The notes beneath the pieces are model-generated. The model saw only the letters and a list, made by a program, of their open reading frames with translations, did not search any database and had not been told where the DNA came from. A program made the position numbers and the translations under genes. Of a stretch of DNA of 64,000 nt, positions 43,001 to 54,474 are shown piece by piece. The DNA lies in NCBI GenBank assembly GCA_029721435.1, contig CM056573.1, forward strand, positions 151,363,947 through 151,427,946. Direction: 5' to 3'. The DNA comes from Gymnothorax reevesii (Eukaryota; Chordata; Actinopteri; Anguilliformes; Muraenidae). The stretch's first letter is position 1; every line of letters begins with the position of its first letter.

Positions 43001-44398
43001 TCACTTGCTCTCCATCATTCTCCTGGCCAGGATAGTGCTCAAGCTGCTGGTGTTTGTTCCAGAGGGAAATCGCAAGCCGCAGCCCTCGCTGGCATATGCC
43101 AGTGCTTTCTTCTCCCAGCTGCCCGGCCTGCTCCTCTTGGGTGTAAACTGTCTGGTCACCAAGGGAGCATTTGGGCTAAAAGTGTATGAAGGAGAGGACA
43201 GGAAGCTGGGAATGGTCCCAGGGGTGAGGCTAGATCTGGGCTGGCTTGTCTCGGGGTTTCCGACCGGGCTATGCTCAACATCTGGACTAAGGCTGGCCTC
43301 GAAGCTACCTGCGGGGCTCAACTCCTGCCTGATCCCGCAACCTGCAGCCAGTCTAGCTCCAGGCAAGCTGAAAGAGAGGGGGCTGAGGGCCTGGTGGGCC
43401 AAAGCAGTGTGTGCCACACTGAGGCTGGCTTCAGGGACAATACCATGAACAGTCCGCAGGTGGAAGCGGATCCCCACACAGCTGGAGAAGCCCCTCACAC
43501 AGAACCTGTGGATAAATATCCGCTTCCCAGTGTGGATGTGCAGGTGGATCTTCAGTGCCCCAGTCTGGGTGAAGCACTTATCACACTGGGGGCAGCGGTA
43601 GTGCTTCTCCCCAGTGTGAGTGCGCTGGTGGGCTGTAGGCCTGCTCAATTGGGGAAGCCCTGCCCGCAGAAGTTGTAAGGCCGATCTCCTGTGCATGGAC
43701 TGATAGATTTCGAGCATCCCAGACTGGCTGAAGCTTATACCGCAGTCAGTGCAGGAGAAGAGCCTAGCTCCCGTGTGCACATTGAGGTGGATGCAAAGGT
43801 TGCTGCGGGAGTTGAAGGCCCAGCCGCACTCAGTGCACAGGAAGCCACCCGTCTTTGAGGTGTGCTGTAAGCGCTGGTGCTGCAGGAGCTGGGAAGGGCA
43901 AGTAAAGGAGGCGGGGCAGTGCGTGCAGGAGTGCTGAGTCATGCCCTCCTGCGAGCCTTGGCCCAGCCGGAGACTTGTGAGCTGGGCACAGGTTCAGGAG
44001 ATGTGATGTCAGGACAGGCAGGTGAACGAGGGTGGGGACTGAGGAATGTGGGCCGGCTGCGGCCAGGGCATGCAGGGGTTCAGAGGGCAGTAGTGATGGT
44101 GGTGGTAATGATGAGCGGGAGAAATGGGGTTCAGAGCACTGGTGGTGGAGAAACAGGTTGGCACAGGTCTGAAGGCCACGATGGCAGCAGAAGAAGGGAA
44201 AGGTAGGTATGCGCCAGGGAGTTGCCAGGGCTCTGGGTTCTGAGTTGTATATCCTACTTCATGGTACAGGCATTTATCTGTTCCTCCAGTGAAAGCCTCA
44301 GTCCTATACAGTGGCCTCGGCTGACAGGGCCAGTGTTGGGCTTCTTGGACAGGCAGGCCTTGACCGGAGCAGAATGAATAAGTGAAATGGGGCTCTCT
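43001..44398 (-). pseudogene. C2H2 zinc-finger exon with two in-frame TGA codons
   Basis: The exon would begin at 44398 after ctctgagttctag. One frame runs REPHFTYSFCSGQG, a Pro/His-rich linker (PEPWQLPGAY, HHYHHHHY) and PPSFTCLS. It then meets TGA, HHIS and a second TGA before continuing as TCAQLTSLRLGQG into the fingers. Fingers 1 (CTHC...HQRLQH), 2 (CTEC...HLNVH) and 5 (CPQC...HLHIH) are intact. Finger 3 has Tyr for its first His, finger 4 is scrambled by paired small indels, and finger 6 lacks its first Cys. The frame from 43942 (ATG) to 43001 is open for 313 codons. Together the lesions argue for a decaying gene, though a shortened product starting at 43942 is possible. It would have been a DNA-binding nuclear protein. 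Confidence 0.72.
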
Positions 44399-44879
44399 CT
44401 AGAACTCAGAGCTTGGAAACAGAAGAGGAAGAGCAGAAGGAGGAAGAGAAGGGGTAGGCAGAGAAGGTGCATGTGCAGCGCTGACCTAAATAAGGAGATG
44501 AGGGGACAGAGTATGAGGTGAGTGACAATAGAGAAGTTGGCATAAAGATGGAGTTGGGAGGTTATGGGGAGGTGAGAAAAGAAAGCAGGCAAAAATGTTA
44601 ACGGGTTAGAAATAAAATATTATTAAAAACTCATGCATAAGAACATGGTATGTATATGTGTGTATTCTATGTTTGTATAGCCTGTGTGTTTTTACTAACT
44701 TGGACCCCGAGTCTGGCAATGAAGGTGATGATGATGATGGTACACACTTGAAAATATTCTCATTAATATCCTCATAAATTCTGAAAATATGTCTTTCTAC
44801 GGCAAACTCATATGGAAACCTCATCCTCCTTGACCATGCACTTTTCCAGTTTTATCCCCTTCTGCCCTCACATACTTAC

Positions 44880-45138
44880 ACTGCTGCCCACTGCTTTTTG
44901 GCTGCACACTCTTTTCCCTGGGTTCAGAGTGGGTGAGGAGACTGCAGCCGCATTCTCCTTTATGCTGGGGTGGTCAGATTTAGGCTTGAGGTGAGGTTGG
45001 CGTGATTTTGAGCCCCATAAGCTTATGCCCAGCAATCTCCCAGGCAGTGCTCTGTGTCTCCTGCTGAACAGACCCTTTCACAGGTTGAGCGGGCCTTGAG
45101 GTCATAAGATCTCCAATGAACTGGAGCATGGCCCATTC
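44880..45138 (-). pseudogene. Upstream exon of the zinc-finger locus, one-base frameshift
   Basis: After a good acceptor (ctcatccttcaacag) the frame reads EWAMLQFIGDLMTSRPAQPV and then WEIAGHKLMGLK. One base later the continuing frame is SRQPHLKPKSDHPSIKEN, then AAAVSSPTLNPGKRVCSQKA and VGSS up to a consensus donor AGT|GTAAGT. The donor phase (0) fits the acceptor at 44398. The exon is 259 nt, one base too long for an open phase-0 to phase-0 exon. The A-run in 'ctcaaaatcacg' is the likely site. The first exon was not found. Confidence 0.55.
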
Positions 45139-45329
45139 CTGTTGAAGGATGAGCAGGAGTGTGAGAAGAGTAGGTAAAATTAATGAATTAACCATGAGAG
45201 GGGTCCAAAATTTTCTTTGATCAGTACAATATTGAAAACAAACAATAAAACAGCATGTTATTTGACGTTCTACCACCGAGTTCAATCTTTCTCAGTAACA
45301 GATCACTGTTTTTTGATTCTTGCAACAGT

Positions 45330-45600
45330 GCAGAGATGGGGACACTGTACTGAAGAAGACGCCGTCTTTCGGATGAGACGTTAAACCAAGATCCTGACTC
45401 ACTGTGGTCATTAAAAATCCTGTTACACTCTTCGACGAGATTAAGGGGTTCCTCAGTGTCATGGGTAAAGTCCCAACCTGGCTTTTTCAACCAGCCACCT
45501 AATCATCCCATAATCCAATTGGCGATGCAATTAGTCTTCTCCCTGTCCACCTCAGTCCTCAAAGCTCCTTTGTCAAAGAGATTTCAAACTCAACAGGACC
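45330..45600 (-). repeat. Dispersed repeat (SINE/LINE 3'-like)
   Basis: Plus-strand words 'gatgagacgttaaaccaaga', 'ctgtggtcattaaaaatcct' and 'ccaattggcgatgcaattag' recall a widespread vertebrate/fish repeat whose parent family I cannot name. The 89-codon minus frame across it is not a gene. Confidence 0.55.
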
Positions 45601-45604
45601 TTTA

Positions 45605-45680
45605 GCACTGCCGCCTCACAGCAAGAAGGTCATGGCTTTGAATCTGGCCTGGGCCTTTCTGTGTGGGGTTTGCAGGTGGT
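45605..45680 (+). repeat. Fragment of the SINE/L2-type repeat
   Basis: 'cgcctcacagcaagaaggtc' and 'tctgtgtggggtttgcagg' match the module at 7440-7740. Confidence 0.5.
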
Positions 45681-45954
45681 CATTCCATGACATTTTAGCC
45701 ACCATGTACATGATACCGCTCAGATTTTGCTCAAACTTTGTCAAAAATACTTCATGGTACCAAACAAAAGAATCCCAAGTTTCAAGTCAATGTCTCCAAT
45801 GTTTTTGTGTGGCGCCCTCTTGAAATTTGGGTGCCATGTCTTTTTTTGCCTTGTGTGAATTGGTAATTTCATTTTGTAGCATTTTGGAAGGACCATAACT
45901 TCTCAGGTAATAGATATAGGAAGGTGAAATCTAATGTACTGATGTACAGTAACG

Positions 45955-46070
45955 TAAAAGAGTATGTCTTATATTAAAATTTGTTTGATGATCTGAAACA
46001 TTTAAGTGTGAAAAATGTGCAAAAAAATAAGAAATCAGGAAGGGGGCAAATACTTTTTCAAGGCACTGTG
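45955..46070 (-). repeat. Right-end fragment of a Tc1-like element
   Basis: It is collinear with the last 115 bp of the relic at 18201-19403 ('ttgtttgatgatctgaaaca', 'aaatcaggaagggggcaaat') and ends 'ctttttcaaggcactgtg' before TA. Confidence 0.75.
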
Positions 46071-46794
46071 TATGGGCCCAAATATCAGAACCTGCAGCCA
46101 GAATCACCATGAGACATCAGATGGATGAGAGGAGGGGCCCTTAAATCCTAATTTAATTTAAATCCTAGGTGGCAAGTGATTTTTCACTTTTTGGGGGCCC
46201 CTAGGATTCAGTTCAGTGAATGTTACTGTTTGAAATGTAGTTCTCCCTCATATTTGGGAACTTTGCCCACCACCAAACTAAGTTTGTGGATAATAGTACC
46301 ATTGGTGGGGGACTTGTGGGGATCTGAAAACCACTTCAGGACAAAATAACCCTTTCAGAACCCCAACTTCAGCCCCCCAGATGACCCCGTGGACACTGGG
46401 TGATGCTAATGGCATTTATACCAGACAAATACAAATATTTAAACATTAATTCAATGAATTAAAAACTTAAATTATCATCCTCTCTCTATACGAATATACT
46501 TTAAGAAAAAAGGCATTCTGAGACCCTTTGTCGGCAGAAATGTCTAAGACCGGAAACTAGATCAAACAGGATTACACAGAGATGATTGATCAAACTCTCT
46601 AAAATCAGTTATATTTAGTACATTAATACAGATGTTCATCAATGAAAACCTGAGGTAAGCATCCAAAAATATACAAAAAGGGACTTTAACCCATTGTACA
46701 CCATAGCACAACCATGACCTAATGTAGTGGGGAAACCAGGTTACAACTGACAGATGTGCAACAGTGTCTTTTTTTTGCATTTTGTTTTACAAAT

Positions 46795-46925
46795 GCACCC
46801 TGCGATGGATTCGCAAGCTGTCCAGGGTGGGTCCCTACCTTTGCCCATAGTCAGCTAGGATAGGCTCCAGCTTGCCCCGCGACCTTAGTGAGGAATAAGT
46901 GGGTATAGAAAATCAATGAATGAAT
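46795..46925 (+). repeat. 3' module of the SINE/L2-type repeat with ATGAATG tail
   Basis: 'ccctgcgatggattcgcaag', 'ctgtccagggtgggtcccta' and 'gctaggataggctccagctt', then 'tcaatgaatgaatg'. Confidence 0.7.
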
Positions 46926-47051
46926 GTGTTATAAATGAGCCGCCCGCTTTCTACTAGGGACAAGACAGGGCTGCAGGCAGCCCAGCCCAGCACAACCCTC
47001 TTACACAACCACACTTTCGTAATGCTTTCAGAGTGCAGTTTTGCCTCAACT

Positions 47052-47709
47052 CAGTGGCGTGGCCAGCGGGAGTGCTAAGACACGTCCCTTTTTGACTGCA
47101 ATTAGTAGTTCTCAATTATTTTCCTTTATTGACGCAATTTCCAATGATCTTAATTGGCAACTGAAGACAGTTTCTCTCCATATGCGATGTAACAGCGATG
47201 AAATCATGGGCTGAATTCAGTACAGTTGCGGAACAAGAACAGAGAATTGGGTTACACAAAACTTCCGTTGACCTGTTCTCAGTCATTTGCTTGTTCTCCC
47301 CGATTAGGTAAGACAACAATCATTCATCTGGCAACATGTTTGCTGTATTTAAATGAACGTCATTTAAAATTGCATACCTGTCGACTCTCACGCAAATAGC
47401 TTGAGCCGCACGCTGTTTATAGCCTATTTAAGTGCCGAATGCCACTTTTTTTTCCAAGCCACACAATACCGAGAAACGCGGACCAGTTCAATCATCACGA
47501 AGCATTGGCCTTTTCAGTAGCTAAATTGCTTTTCTGTACTGAATTTAGCCCATGATTTCATCGCTGTTACATCGCATATGGAGAGAAACCGTGTCTTCAG
47601 TTGCCAATTAAGATCATTGGAAATCGCGTCAATAACGGGAAATGTTTGAGAACTACTAATTGCAGTCAAAAAGGGACGCGTCTTACCACCCCCACTGGCC
47701 ACACCACTG
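47052..47709. mobile_element. hAT-like MITE with roughly 185-bp terminal inverted repeats
   Basis: The left arm starts cagtggcgtggccagcggga. The right arm ends ctggccacaccactg. The arms match through 'ccatatgcgatgtaacagcg' and 'cgctgttacatcgcatatgg' and on to 'gatgaaatcatgggct'. The flanks CCTCAACT and CTTTAACT could be a diverged 8-bp duplication. The central 300 bp has no frame. Confidence 0.82.
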
Positions 47710-47714
47710 CTTTA

Positions 47715-48230
47715 ACTTATTGAAATATGCATGGTTGTCCCAGGAAAATATGTTGCCTTGAAGGCCGCATGTGTTGCTCCAAAATCTCATCGTGCTTTTC
47801 TGTATTAATGGTGCCTTCACAGAAGTGCAAGTTACCCGAGCCAAAGGCACAAACACAACCCCACACCATGACAGTCCATGGCTTTAGGACTTTTTACTGC
47901 CAAGTCTGAAATGTCCATGTCTTCTTCGGTCCAGAGGATACATTTCCATAAAAACACCTAAAATATTGCTTTGTCTGACCACAATACACATTTTGACAGT
48001 GAGATAGTCCACTACAAATGCCTCCAAGCCCAGTGCACTCAACATTGCTTCTGGGCACTGTTAACATAAGGCTTCCTTTTTGCACAGTCAAGCTTTAGTA
48101 TTTATGGACAAAATATGAACTGTAGTGCTTGACATAGGTTGGCCAAAGTAATCCTTTGTCCACATGGTTGTAACATCAAAAGAGAAATTATGGTTCTGGA
48201 TGCAGTGCCATCTAAGCAGTTGCGGCTGGT
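47715..48230 (-). mobile_element. Relic of the Tc1/IS630-like family, minus strand
   Basis: Read on the minus strand it contains the family's linker, the region before the first Asp ('ttgtggtcagacaaagcaat'), 'gtcatggtgtggggttgtgt' and 'catgcggccttcaaggcaac'. The orientation is opposite to the copy at 38715-40088 and it is more decayed. It abuts the MITE at 47052-47709. Confidence 0.7.
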
Positions 48231-50535
48231 GAACTGGCAAGGGAAGCTCACACCATCTCGGCAAAATAGGCTAATGATTGGTCATGACCTGTTTTCAATC
48301 ATTCACTTAAATCACCATTACTGAAACTGCCAACATTATTAGGTCTGGTCAGTTTTCATTGATAACGCATACCTGTCAACTCTCATGCATTTGGCAATGT
48401 TTTAGTGGCATATTTACATTCCCCTGCTGTGGTCAGCAATTATTCAATCAGACGTAAGAGATTTTTGCGCGGAATTTAAGTCCTTGTTCATGGAGGTTTA
48501 TCAGTTTCAAGTGCTGCGTTACGGTGGATTTCATCACTAGTACTTGGAAATCGATTATGACTCCGGACTTCTCATGCTTTTGTTTACTCAGGGGTAGGAA
48601 GCAATGCGAGAGTATCGTGATCTTTTAAATTGTTAAATGAAATAAGATCATTGGGACCAATGGAATTGCATAAAGAGGTTTCAAATTATGTTATTTCAAC
48701 AAAAAATGTTATGGGCTTAACTTGATTTCTATGAGTGGATTACTTGGGTTGTTACCGACATCTGGTGAAAATTTGTCAGTAGATTAGAAATACTGAGAAG
48801 AATGTCGAAGGGTTCAATAATTACTTTCCCAGCTGTATTTGCAATGTCAGTCAGCACTTGAGTCAGTGTAGTGGGTATGACAGAGCGCTAGAACGTGAGC
48901 AACCCAGGTTAAATCCCAGTTACAGACACGATCTTATAGAGCACTGGAAGCATAGTTTTTGTACTAATAATAGCTGCAGCGTTTGTTCTTTTTGCTATTT
49001 TTACCTTACCTTTTTATTTATCTTTTTTTTTTTATTATTTGCTTTAAAAAAAAATAGCTCTGCTTCAGTAGAGAGCAGATTCATTTCCTTTTTATTTTCT
49101 TTTAATGGGTAAACTTAAAAAATATTTAAAAAGTAAAAAAATGACATTAAATGAGTTATAGTTTGTTATCTGAGAAATATGAAATAGCAGTGTCCAAAAA
49201 GATGCCCAAATTGCCTGTTTGGAGACCATCTAGACATTCCTGAACTAAAATCTCTCTAATTTTGCTGATTTACTTGATTTGAATAAACTTTGGCATAGAT
49301 ATTTGAGAGATTCTGATATGATCTTATTTCTTAGAGGATTCAGACTGCAACTACATAATTTCAAAAGGGATAAAAGTAAAATGCTGTTAGGCAGAGATGA
49401 GTTCTTTCATTTATGCTGTGTTTCAGCTTTATTCACTCTGGCTCCGTGACATATATACTGATTTTTACACCATGACAGAAATCCCCATGGTGTTACCTTT
49501 ATTATGATATGAAGATTATTCAGATGGACCAAGTAGTTGAAGACATATACTCATCTCATTTTGGGCATGTTATTTTCACGCCAGAGGCTCAGGACTTAAG
49601 AGGTTTTAAACAGGTCATATGACGCTGTGAAGACGCACCTGTCCACAGTTCATTGGTTTGTGTTGCAGACCTAATATTTCTATAAAGCTATTATTTTCAA
49701 GAAAGGAAACAATAAATTTGATGGGTTAAAACATTACTTAGTTCATCTTTGTACTTCTGAGAAAAGGTTAAAACGGATTTGCAAATTACAACTTGCCGTT
49801 TTTCTTTAAATGTTACAGGGCACAACTTTTCGAAATGAGGCTTTACAAGCCTGCATTTGACTTCAAAGCAATTTTCATTCCCAACTTACTGTAGCCACTC
49901 CCTTTCAAATTGCAACCAAGATTAAAAAAATACATCCATGCGATGCATCGAGTATTTTTTTGTTTATTAGCCAAAAAAATGACAGGTCTCCCAAACAGAA
50001 GAAACAAATATACAGTTCAAATATCCACAGCACAACACTTAAAATTCTGAGGAACCATAGGAAGACAATATGACAAGCCATAACAAACCCCAAAAATACA
50101 TTATATATAGCAGATTGAGGATTCCTATTGCACAGTAAATGACCCTCAGTCGTTCTCTGCAGATGTTCAGACAGGTGGCTGCAAGGCATTGGTAGTTGAA
50201 CAATAAGGGCAAAGCCTTCTCATCAAGCACAGAACCATAATTAACTATAACATTATTCTAACTGCAATCAAACTTTAAGTTTTCAACTTTTCAATTTAAT
50301 TTTAGCTGCCAGATCATTTAACAAAATATAAAATTTTAAAGCTCCTATTCGACTGTTGATGCAAGATGGCCAAACACGATTTTATAAAGTTGAGTTTTTT
50401 TAACCTGCTCCTAGGACTTCATAGTTGCCCATACCAAAAGCAAAAAAATATAACCTCTAAACTAGGTTTAAAAGGTTGCATGGAAGTACGATGCAGTAAA
50501 TCACTGGTTCTAAACAGACAGAGAGAGAGAATTTA
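48231..50535. other. Gene-free stretch, nothing firm
   Basis: A possible degenerate tRNA-like piece near 48875-48930, T-rich low complexity near 49015-49110, and otherwise unremarkable AT-rich DNA. Confidence 0.3.
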
Positions 50536-50539
50536 CACC

Positions 50540-50815
50540 CAACCTTTAACACCACATGAAGGTCCCCTTTTTCATCACCAGGTGCACAGCCAATTTACAA
50601 TTAAAAGCCATTTCAAAATCTGTTGTATTTTGATATCACACAGGGACATGACAACTCAGGGGTTTGCTGATCAACTTCAGCAAACCAGGTAATCACTCTC
50701 TTCATTATTCTGGGTGGTCACTTCTCCTTGTGATATCACATAGGACACATTTTTGAATGGTTCAGTGGCTAATAAGCTACGAACCTGATAACACAAAAGG
50801 GGACCTTTAACGTGT
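50540..50815. repeat. Short inverted repeat pair (MITE-like)
   Basis: 'cctttaacaccacatgaagg' plus tccccttttt near 50545-50573 is mirrored by 'caaaaggggacctttaacgtg' near 50793-50813. About 220 bp lies between, with an inner 'tgatatcacacagggacat' / 'tgatatcacataggacacat' direct pair. Confidence 0.45.
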
Positions 50816-51239
50816 ACCATCACTTTAATCAGTCATCAGAAGATGACATATCCCATCGGTTCCATATAATTCGTGTTTTACTCATTGCAGGAGAATTGTA
50901 TCCTCTTAATATCATCACTGTAGTAATTCTATAATCATAAAACAGATGGATTGATTAGTTTATCAAGGTAAGCATGTAATGATCAATGTATTGATTCAGA
51001 ACTAGGATCTTGTGTCATGAAGTGTGGGGAATACAATAATGTGAGATTTGCCATTACCACTGTATGAAATGGAACACCTATTTCCGTGTATGTTAACATA
51101 TACTTACCTTTATAAATAATAAATGATGTAACTTCCATAGTGATATTTTGTCTACCACAAACTTGACAGTGTTCTGTAACCCATACTCTTTCAGTAGTGA
51201 TGGCTGGTGTGCTACTGAGTCCTAGGTAATTGACAGTTC

Positions 51240-51602
51240 GGTGTGTTCCTCATTCCATGGCTCAGATGTGAGACACAACAAGGACATTTCACTCTATTTC
51301 ACTTCGTCTGTGTGAGCCGAGACTTTGAGTTTTTGAAGTTTCTAAGTAGCATAGTTTTTGAGTTCTGTCCCAGAAACGAGACAAAGTCCAATCTTAGGGC
51401 TGTTTTTGGTGAAAATTTCAAGAATTATGGGCAGCATGGAACTGAAACCCCCAAAAGGCACAACTACACCATAAGAGTAAGTTCCATAGCAAATTTGAAG
51501 TTTGTAAGTGGTATAGTTTTTGAGTTCTGCTCCGGAAATGAAAATGATTACGGACGGACAGGGTGATGACTATTTCCCACGGTATGACATACCGGTGGGA
51601 TA
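51240..51602 (+). repeat. Dispersed repeat, copy 1 of a pair
   Basis: 'tggaactgaaacccccaaaa', 'ggcacaactacaccataaga', 'acggacggacagggtgatga' and 'cataccggtgggataaaaa' also occur in the copy at 58650-58972. Within it 'catagtttttgagttctg' is repeated in tandem-like fashion. The family is not named (RTE-tail-like layout). Confidence 0.65.
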
Positions 51603-52899
51603 AAAACAGAAAACGAGGGACTGATAGTCTGTACAGCTTGGGGGCAAAATTAACATGCCACCACCGATTTTGTAAAATGAAATCCTGGCTAAACCAGTAA
51701 ATTATGCCCCAAAAAACATGAGTAAATTTGTTAGTGTACATGTTTATAAAAACAAACAAAGAAAAAACTGCACATTGAAAACAGTTGTTTACAGAGACTG
51801 TGAATGGAGACATAAATGCGAGAATAAAAAAATGAAAACTTCAAAAAGTTCACCTCCCATCAATGAGCACCTAAGTAAGAATTTGTGTTTATTCCATCCT
51901 CAACCGATTAGGGGGGGGGGGATATATTCCATACAGCATCAAAGCAAATCAACAGGAAAAGTGTCATTTAAATATGTAAAATTACTTACATCTTAATATA
52001 AAAAAGTACTAACATGCATAGCAGCAATCGACAAGACCGTGTTGGGCCATGCCATAATATCGGAATCCTGACATCAGGTGGACAAGATAATTTAGTAAGG
52101 AAGATAACAGTAAGGTGATTTTGAACAGTCTGTACTTTACAGTGATGGTCTACACTTATGATGTCTTTGCTGCCCTGTGAATCCCTGAATTGTCTCAGTA
52201 TATTTGCAGTCTGTATTCTTTTTTTTTCCGCCAAAAAAAAAAACTTGATCTCCAAGGTGGTGCTAAACTAGTTAAATTTTCCTCAAAGGTAGCTATGTTA
52301 ATGTGTGCACCGCAACGCTGATTTGGAACAGTGTGGACACCCATGGCTATGGTTTTCCTTCGAAACGCAATTTCGCCAGCCAGCACACAAGTCTACGGTA
52401 GAGGAAGTGGAGCAAGTGCGTCCATGTGCGACTTTGACGTTCATGGCATCAGAGACATGGAAATACAAACCATCATTCACTAATCAATGCAATCAGCAAT
52501 GATAAACCATATGGAGCTACCTACTACAGCTAGCACTAACATTATCAGCCTTCAATCCAAACCCAAGGCTCATCCTAGCACCACAGTGTAGTGCATGCCT
52601 ATATTCTTTTAAATATGTTAACTTTAAATCAGAATCAGGCTCAAAAAAGGCAAAAAAAGGAAAAACTTGAAAGATTTCCACTACCGGACTTAAACCAGTT
52701 AGCACAGAAAGGAGCTGGGAAATAACTAATGTCACAAAACAACTTTGACAAACTATTTGTGTATTGTATCACACTGACCCCTTATAGCTGAGAGCCACAA
52801 AATTACTTTACAAATACAATTTCATACTACAAACAATTGTACATCTGCTGCAGGCCTAACTGTGCCATTCTCCTGCACACATGATGGCAAAAGCAAGGG
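51603..52899. other. Gene-free stretch downstream of the zinc-finger gene
   Basis: Presumed 3' UTR and flank of the minus-strand gene ending at 52900. No clear poly(A) signal was noted within the first 300 bp past the stop. Confidence 0.35.
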
Positions 52900-54474
52900 T
52901 CAAGGCTTCTTACGAGGTCGTAGTTCCCTCTTTGTGGGGACGGTCATAGGAGGGGAGCTAGAGGGGGCCGAACGTGGCACAGGACTCGGCGGAGTGGAAG
53001 AGGGGGAGGACATGTGCTGTATCTCAGGAGAGGAGTCCTGAAGCGGGGAGTTGGACTCCATGGCGTGCTGCATGTAATGCTGGACCATGTCACCTTCCAG
53101 AAGCACCTTCCCGCAGTTCACGCACTCGTGGGGCTCGTCATTTGCCTCCTGGTATCCATCCACCTCTTCATCCCGAATTTCCACCTCAACGCTCTCGAAT
53201 TCCCCTTTATCAGCCTCCGTCGTCTTTCTGGACCGAGCATCATCCTGGTCCTCTCCTTCACATTCAGTCCTAGTCTCTTCATCTGCAATGGCTTCCTGCT
53301 TCACCTCATGTAATATTACACCAGGGCCCCCAGGGCCAGTTCCCAGTCCCTCTGGCGCCATCCAGCCAGGAACACAAACAGCCAATCTGTCGCTTGATTT
53401 CAATGAGCTCAGCCGCATTTCAGTGTCTCTGTGCGCATCCTGCTCGATTTTCACATGCATGGGTTTACACATTTTGCCACCCTCCTTCAGAGTCACCAGT
53501 TCCATGCACTCCTTCTGCCCCCCCACTCCACTGTCTACCATTATTCCCCTCTCCATTTTCACTTCAGGTAGGACTCCCAGATGCTTCCTCTCCTCCCCAG
53601 CCACTATCATACTCACTTTTGTGACCTCCTCCTCCAGATTCTCCTCCTTCAGAGCCAACGTCCAGTTTCTTCCTGCACTGGAAATGAGCCCCTTGCTTGG
53701 CGGGGTGCTTGGTGCTCCTGCTGTCCCAAACAGTTCCCCAGTTCCAGGGGCCCTGTCAATCTGTGCAGTAACCGTGGGGAGGTAAGAGGGTCCAACAGCA
53801 GTCCCATTAGGCTGTACGCCGTCTTTCAGGGGCTGGGGGATCCAGGACTGCTCCCATGTTTCCGGAAGCTTCCGAGGCACTGGAACAAAAGTGGCTTTTG
53901 AAATTTGCAGCTTCAGCGTGGTCCCTGGCACTGGTAAGGAGCCCTGGCATGCAGCTTCTGATGGCTCTCCCAGGACAGATATGGCAGGCTTCACTCCTCC
54001 GACCATCCCAGAGTAGTGAGGGCCCACTGATGAGGGCTGTCCTAGGGTAGAAGAGGAGGGCTTCACCACTTCCACCATCATAGGGCAGGGAATTGTCGCT
54101 ATGGGGACTTCCCCCTCAACAGTGGAGGAGGCCTTTGTACCGGCCACCATCGCAGGAGGGAGACTGGATGCTACTGAAGACTGGCCTTTATCACTTCCAG
54201 CTGAACTGGACCCCACCATCGCCGGCACAGGAGGGGCCAGCGCCTGCGGCTCCTTTGCTGGCAAGGAGCTGACAGGAAGAGAGGCCCCAGACTCCGTCTG
54301 GCCGGAACATAAAGCAGACGTGGGAACTGGGAGAAACATCACCAGCGAAGAACCAGGAGGGGGGCACTTATCAAGTGTGAGCTTCCAAACCCCATTAGGA
54401 GAAGTATCCACCCTCTCTGTGGCCAGAGGCTTCCCTGGGATCAAAGATTCCTTCTTTTGCTTTTTTGCTGCCAC
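52900..54474 (-). CDS. Last exon: Ser/Pro-rich linker, lone zinc finger, basic tail
   Basis: The acceptor is cttgctttgatgtag|GTGGCA in phase 0. The exon has 524 codons to a TGA at 52900-52902. It begins VAAKKQKKESLIPGKPLA (basic, possibly a nuclear signal). A long low-complexity region with repeated MVGG/SSS motifs follows. Next is an acidic block (EVEIRDEEVDGYQEANDE), then a single finger CVNCGKVLLEGDMVQHYMQH. The C-terminus is Ser/Pro-rich and ends TKRELRPRKKP. The region is mostly disordered, and the lone finger far from the array may bind protein rather than DNA (inference). Confidence 0.88.
   Translation of the reverse strand: MAAKKQKKESLIPGKPLATERVDTSPNGVWKLTLDKCPPPGSSLVMFLPVPTSALCSGQTESGASLPVSSLPAKEPQALAPPVPAMVGSSSAGSDKGQSSVASSLPPAMVAGTKASSTVEGEVPIATIPCPMMVEVVKPSSSTLGQPSSVGPHYSGMVGGVKPAISVLGEPSEAACQGSLPVPGTTLKLQISKATFVPVPRKLPETWEQSWIPQPLKDGVQPNGTAVGPSYLPTVTAQIDRAPGTGELFGTAGAPSTPPSKGLISSAGRNWTLALKEENLEEEVTKVSMIVAGEERKHLGVLPEVKMERGIMVDSGVGGQKECMELVTLKEGGKMCKPMHVKIEQDAHRDTEMRLSSLKSSDRLAVCVPGWMAPEGLGTGPGGPGVILHEVKQEAIADEETRTECEGEDQDDARSRKTTEADKGEFESVEVEIRDEEVDGYQEANDEPHECVNCGKVLLEGDMVQHYMQHAMESNSPLQDSSPEIQHMSSPSSTPPSPVPRSAPSSSPPMTVPTKRELRPRKKP

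Noticed and set aside
42822..43448. 208-codon plus-strand ORF
   Set aside because: It lies antisense to the zinc-finger exon and is a shadow of its coding frame.
44000..44025. Selenocysteine at the two TGA codons
   Set aside because: Zinc-finger proteins are not known selenoproteins, no SECIS-like structure was noticed, and other lesions in the same locus point to decay.
45221..45490. 89-codon minus-strand ORF as a gene
   Set aside because: It lies across a dispersed repeat and has no domain.
53087..53785. 232-codon plus-strand ORF
   Set aside because: Antisense to the last exon of the zinc-finger gene; Ser/Pro-rich shadow frame.
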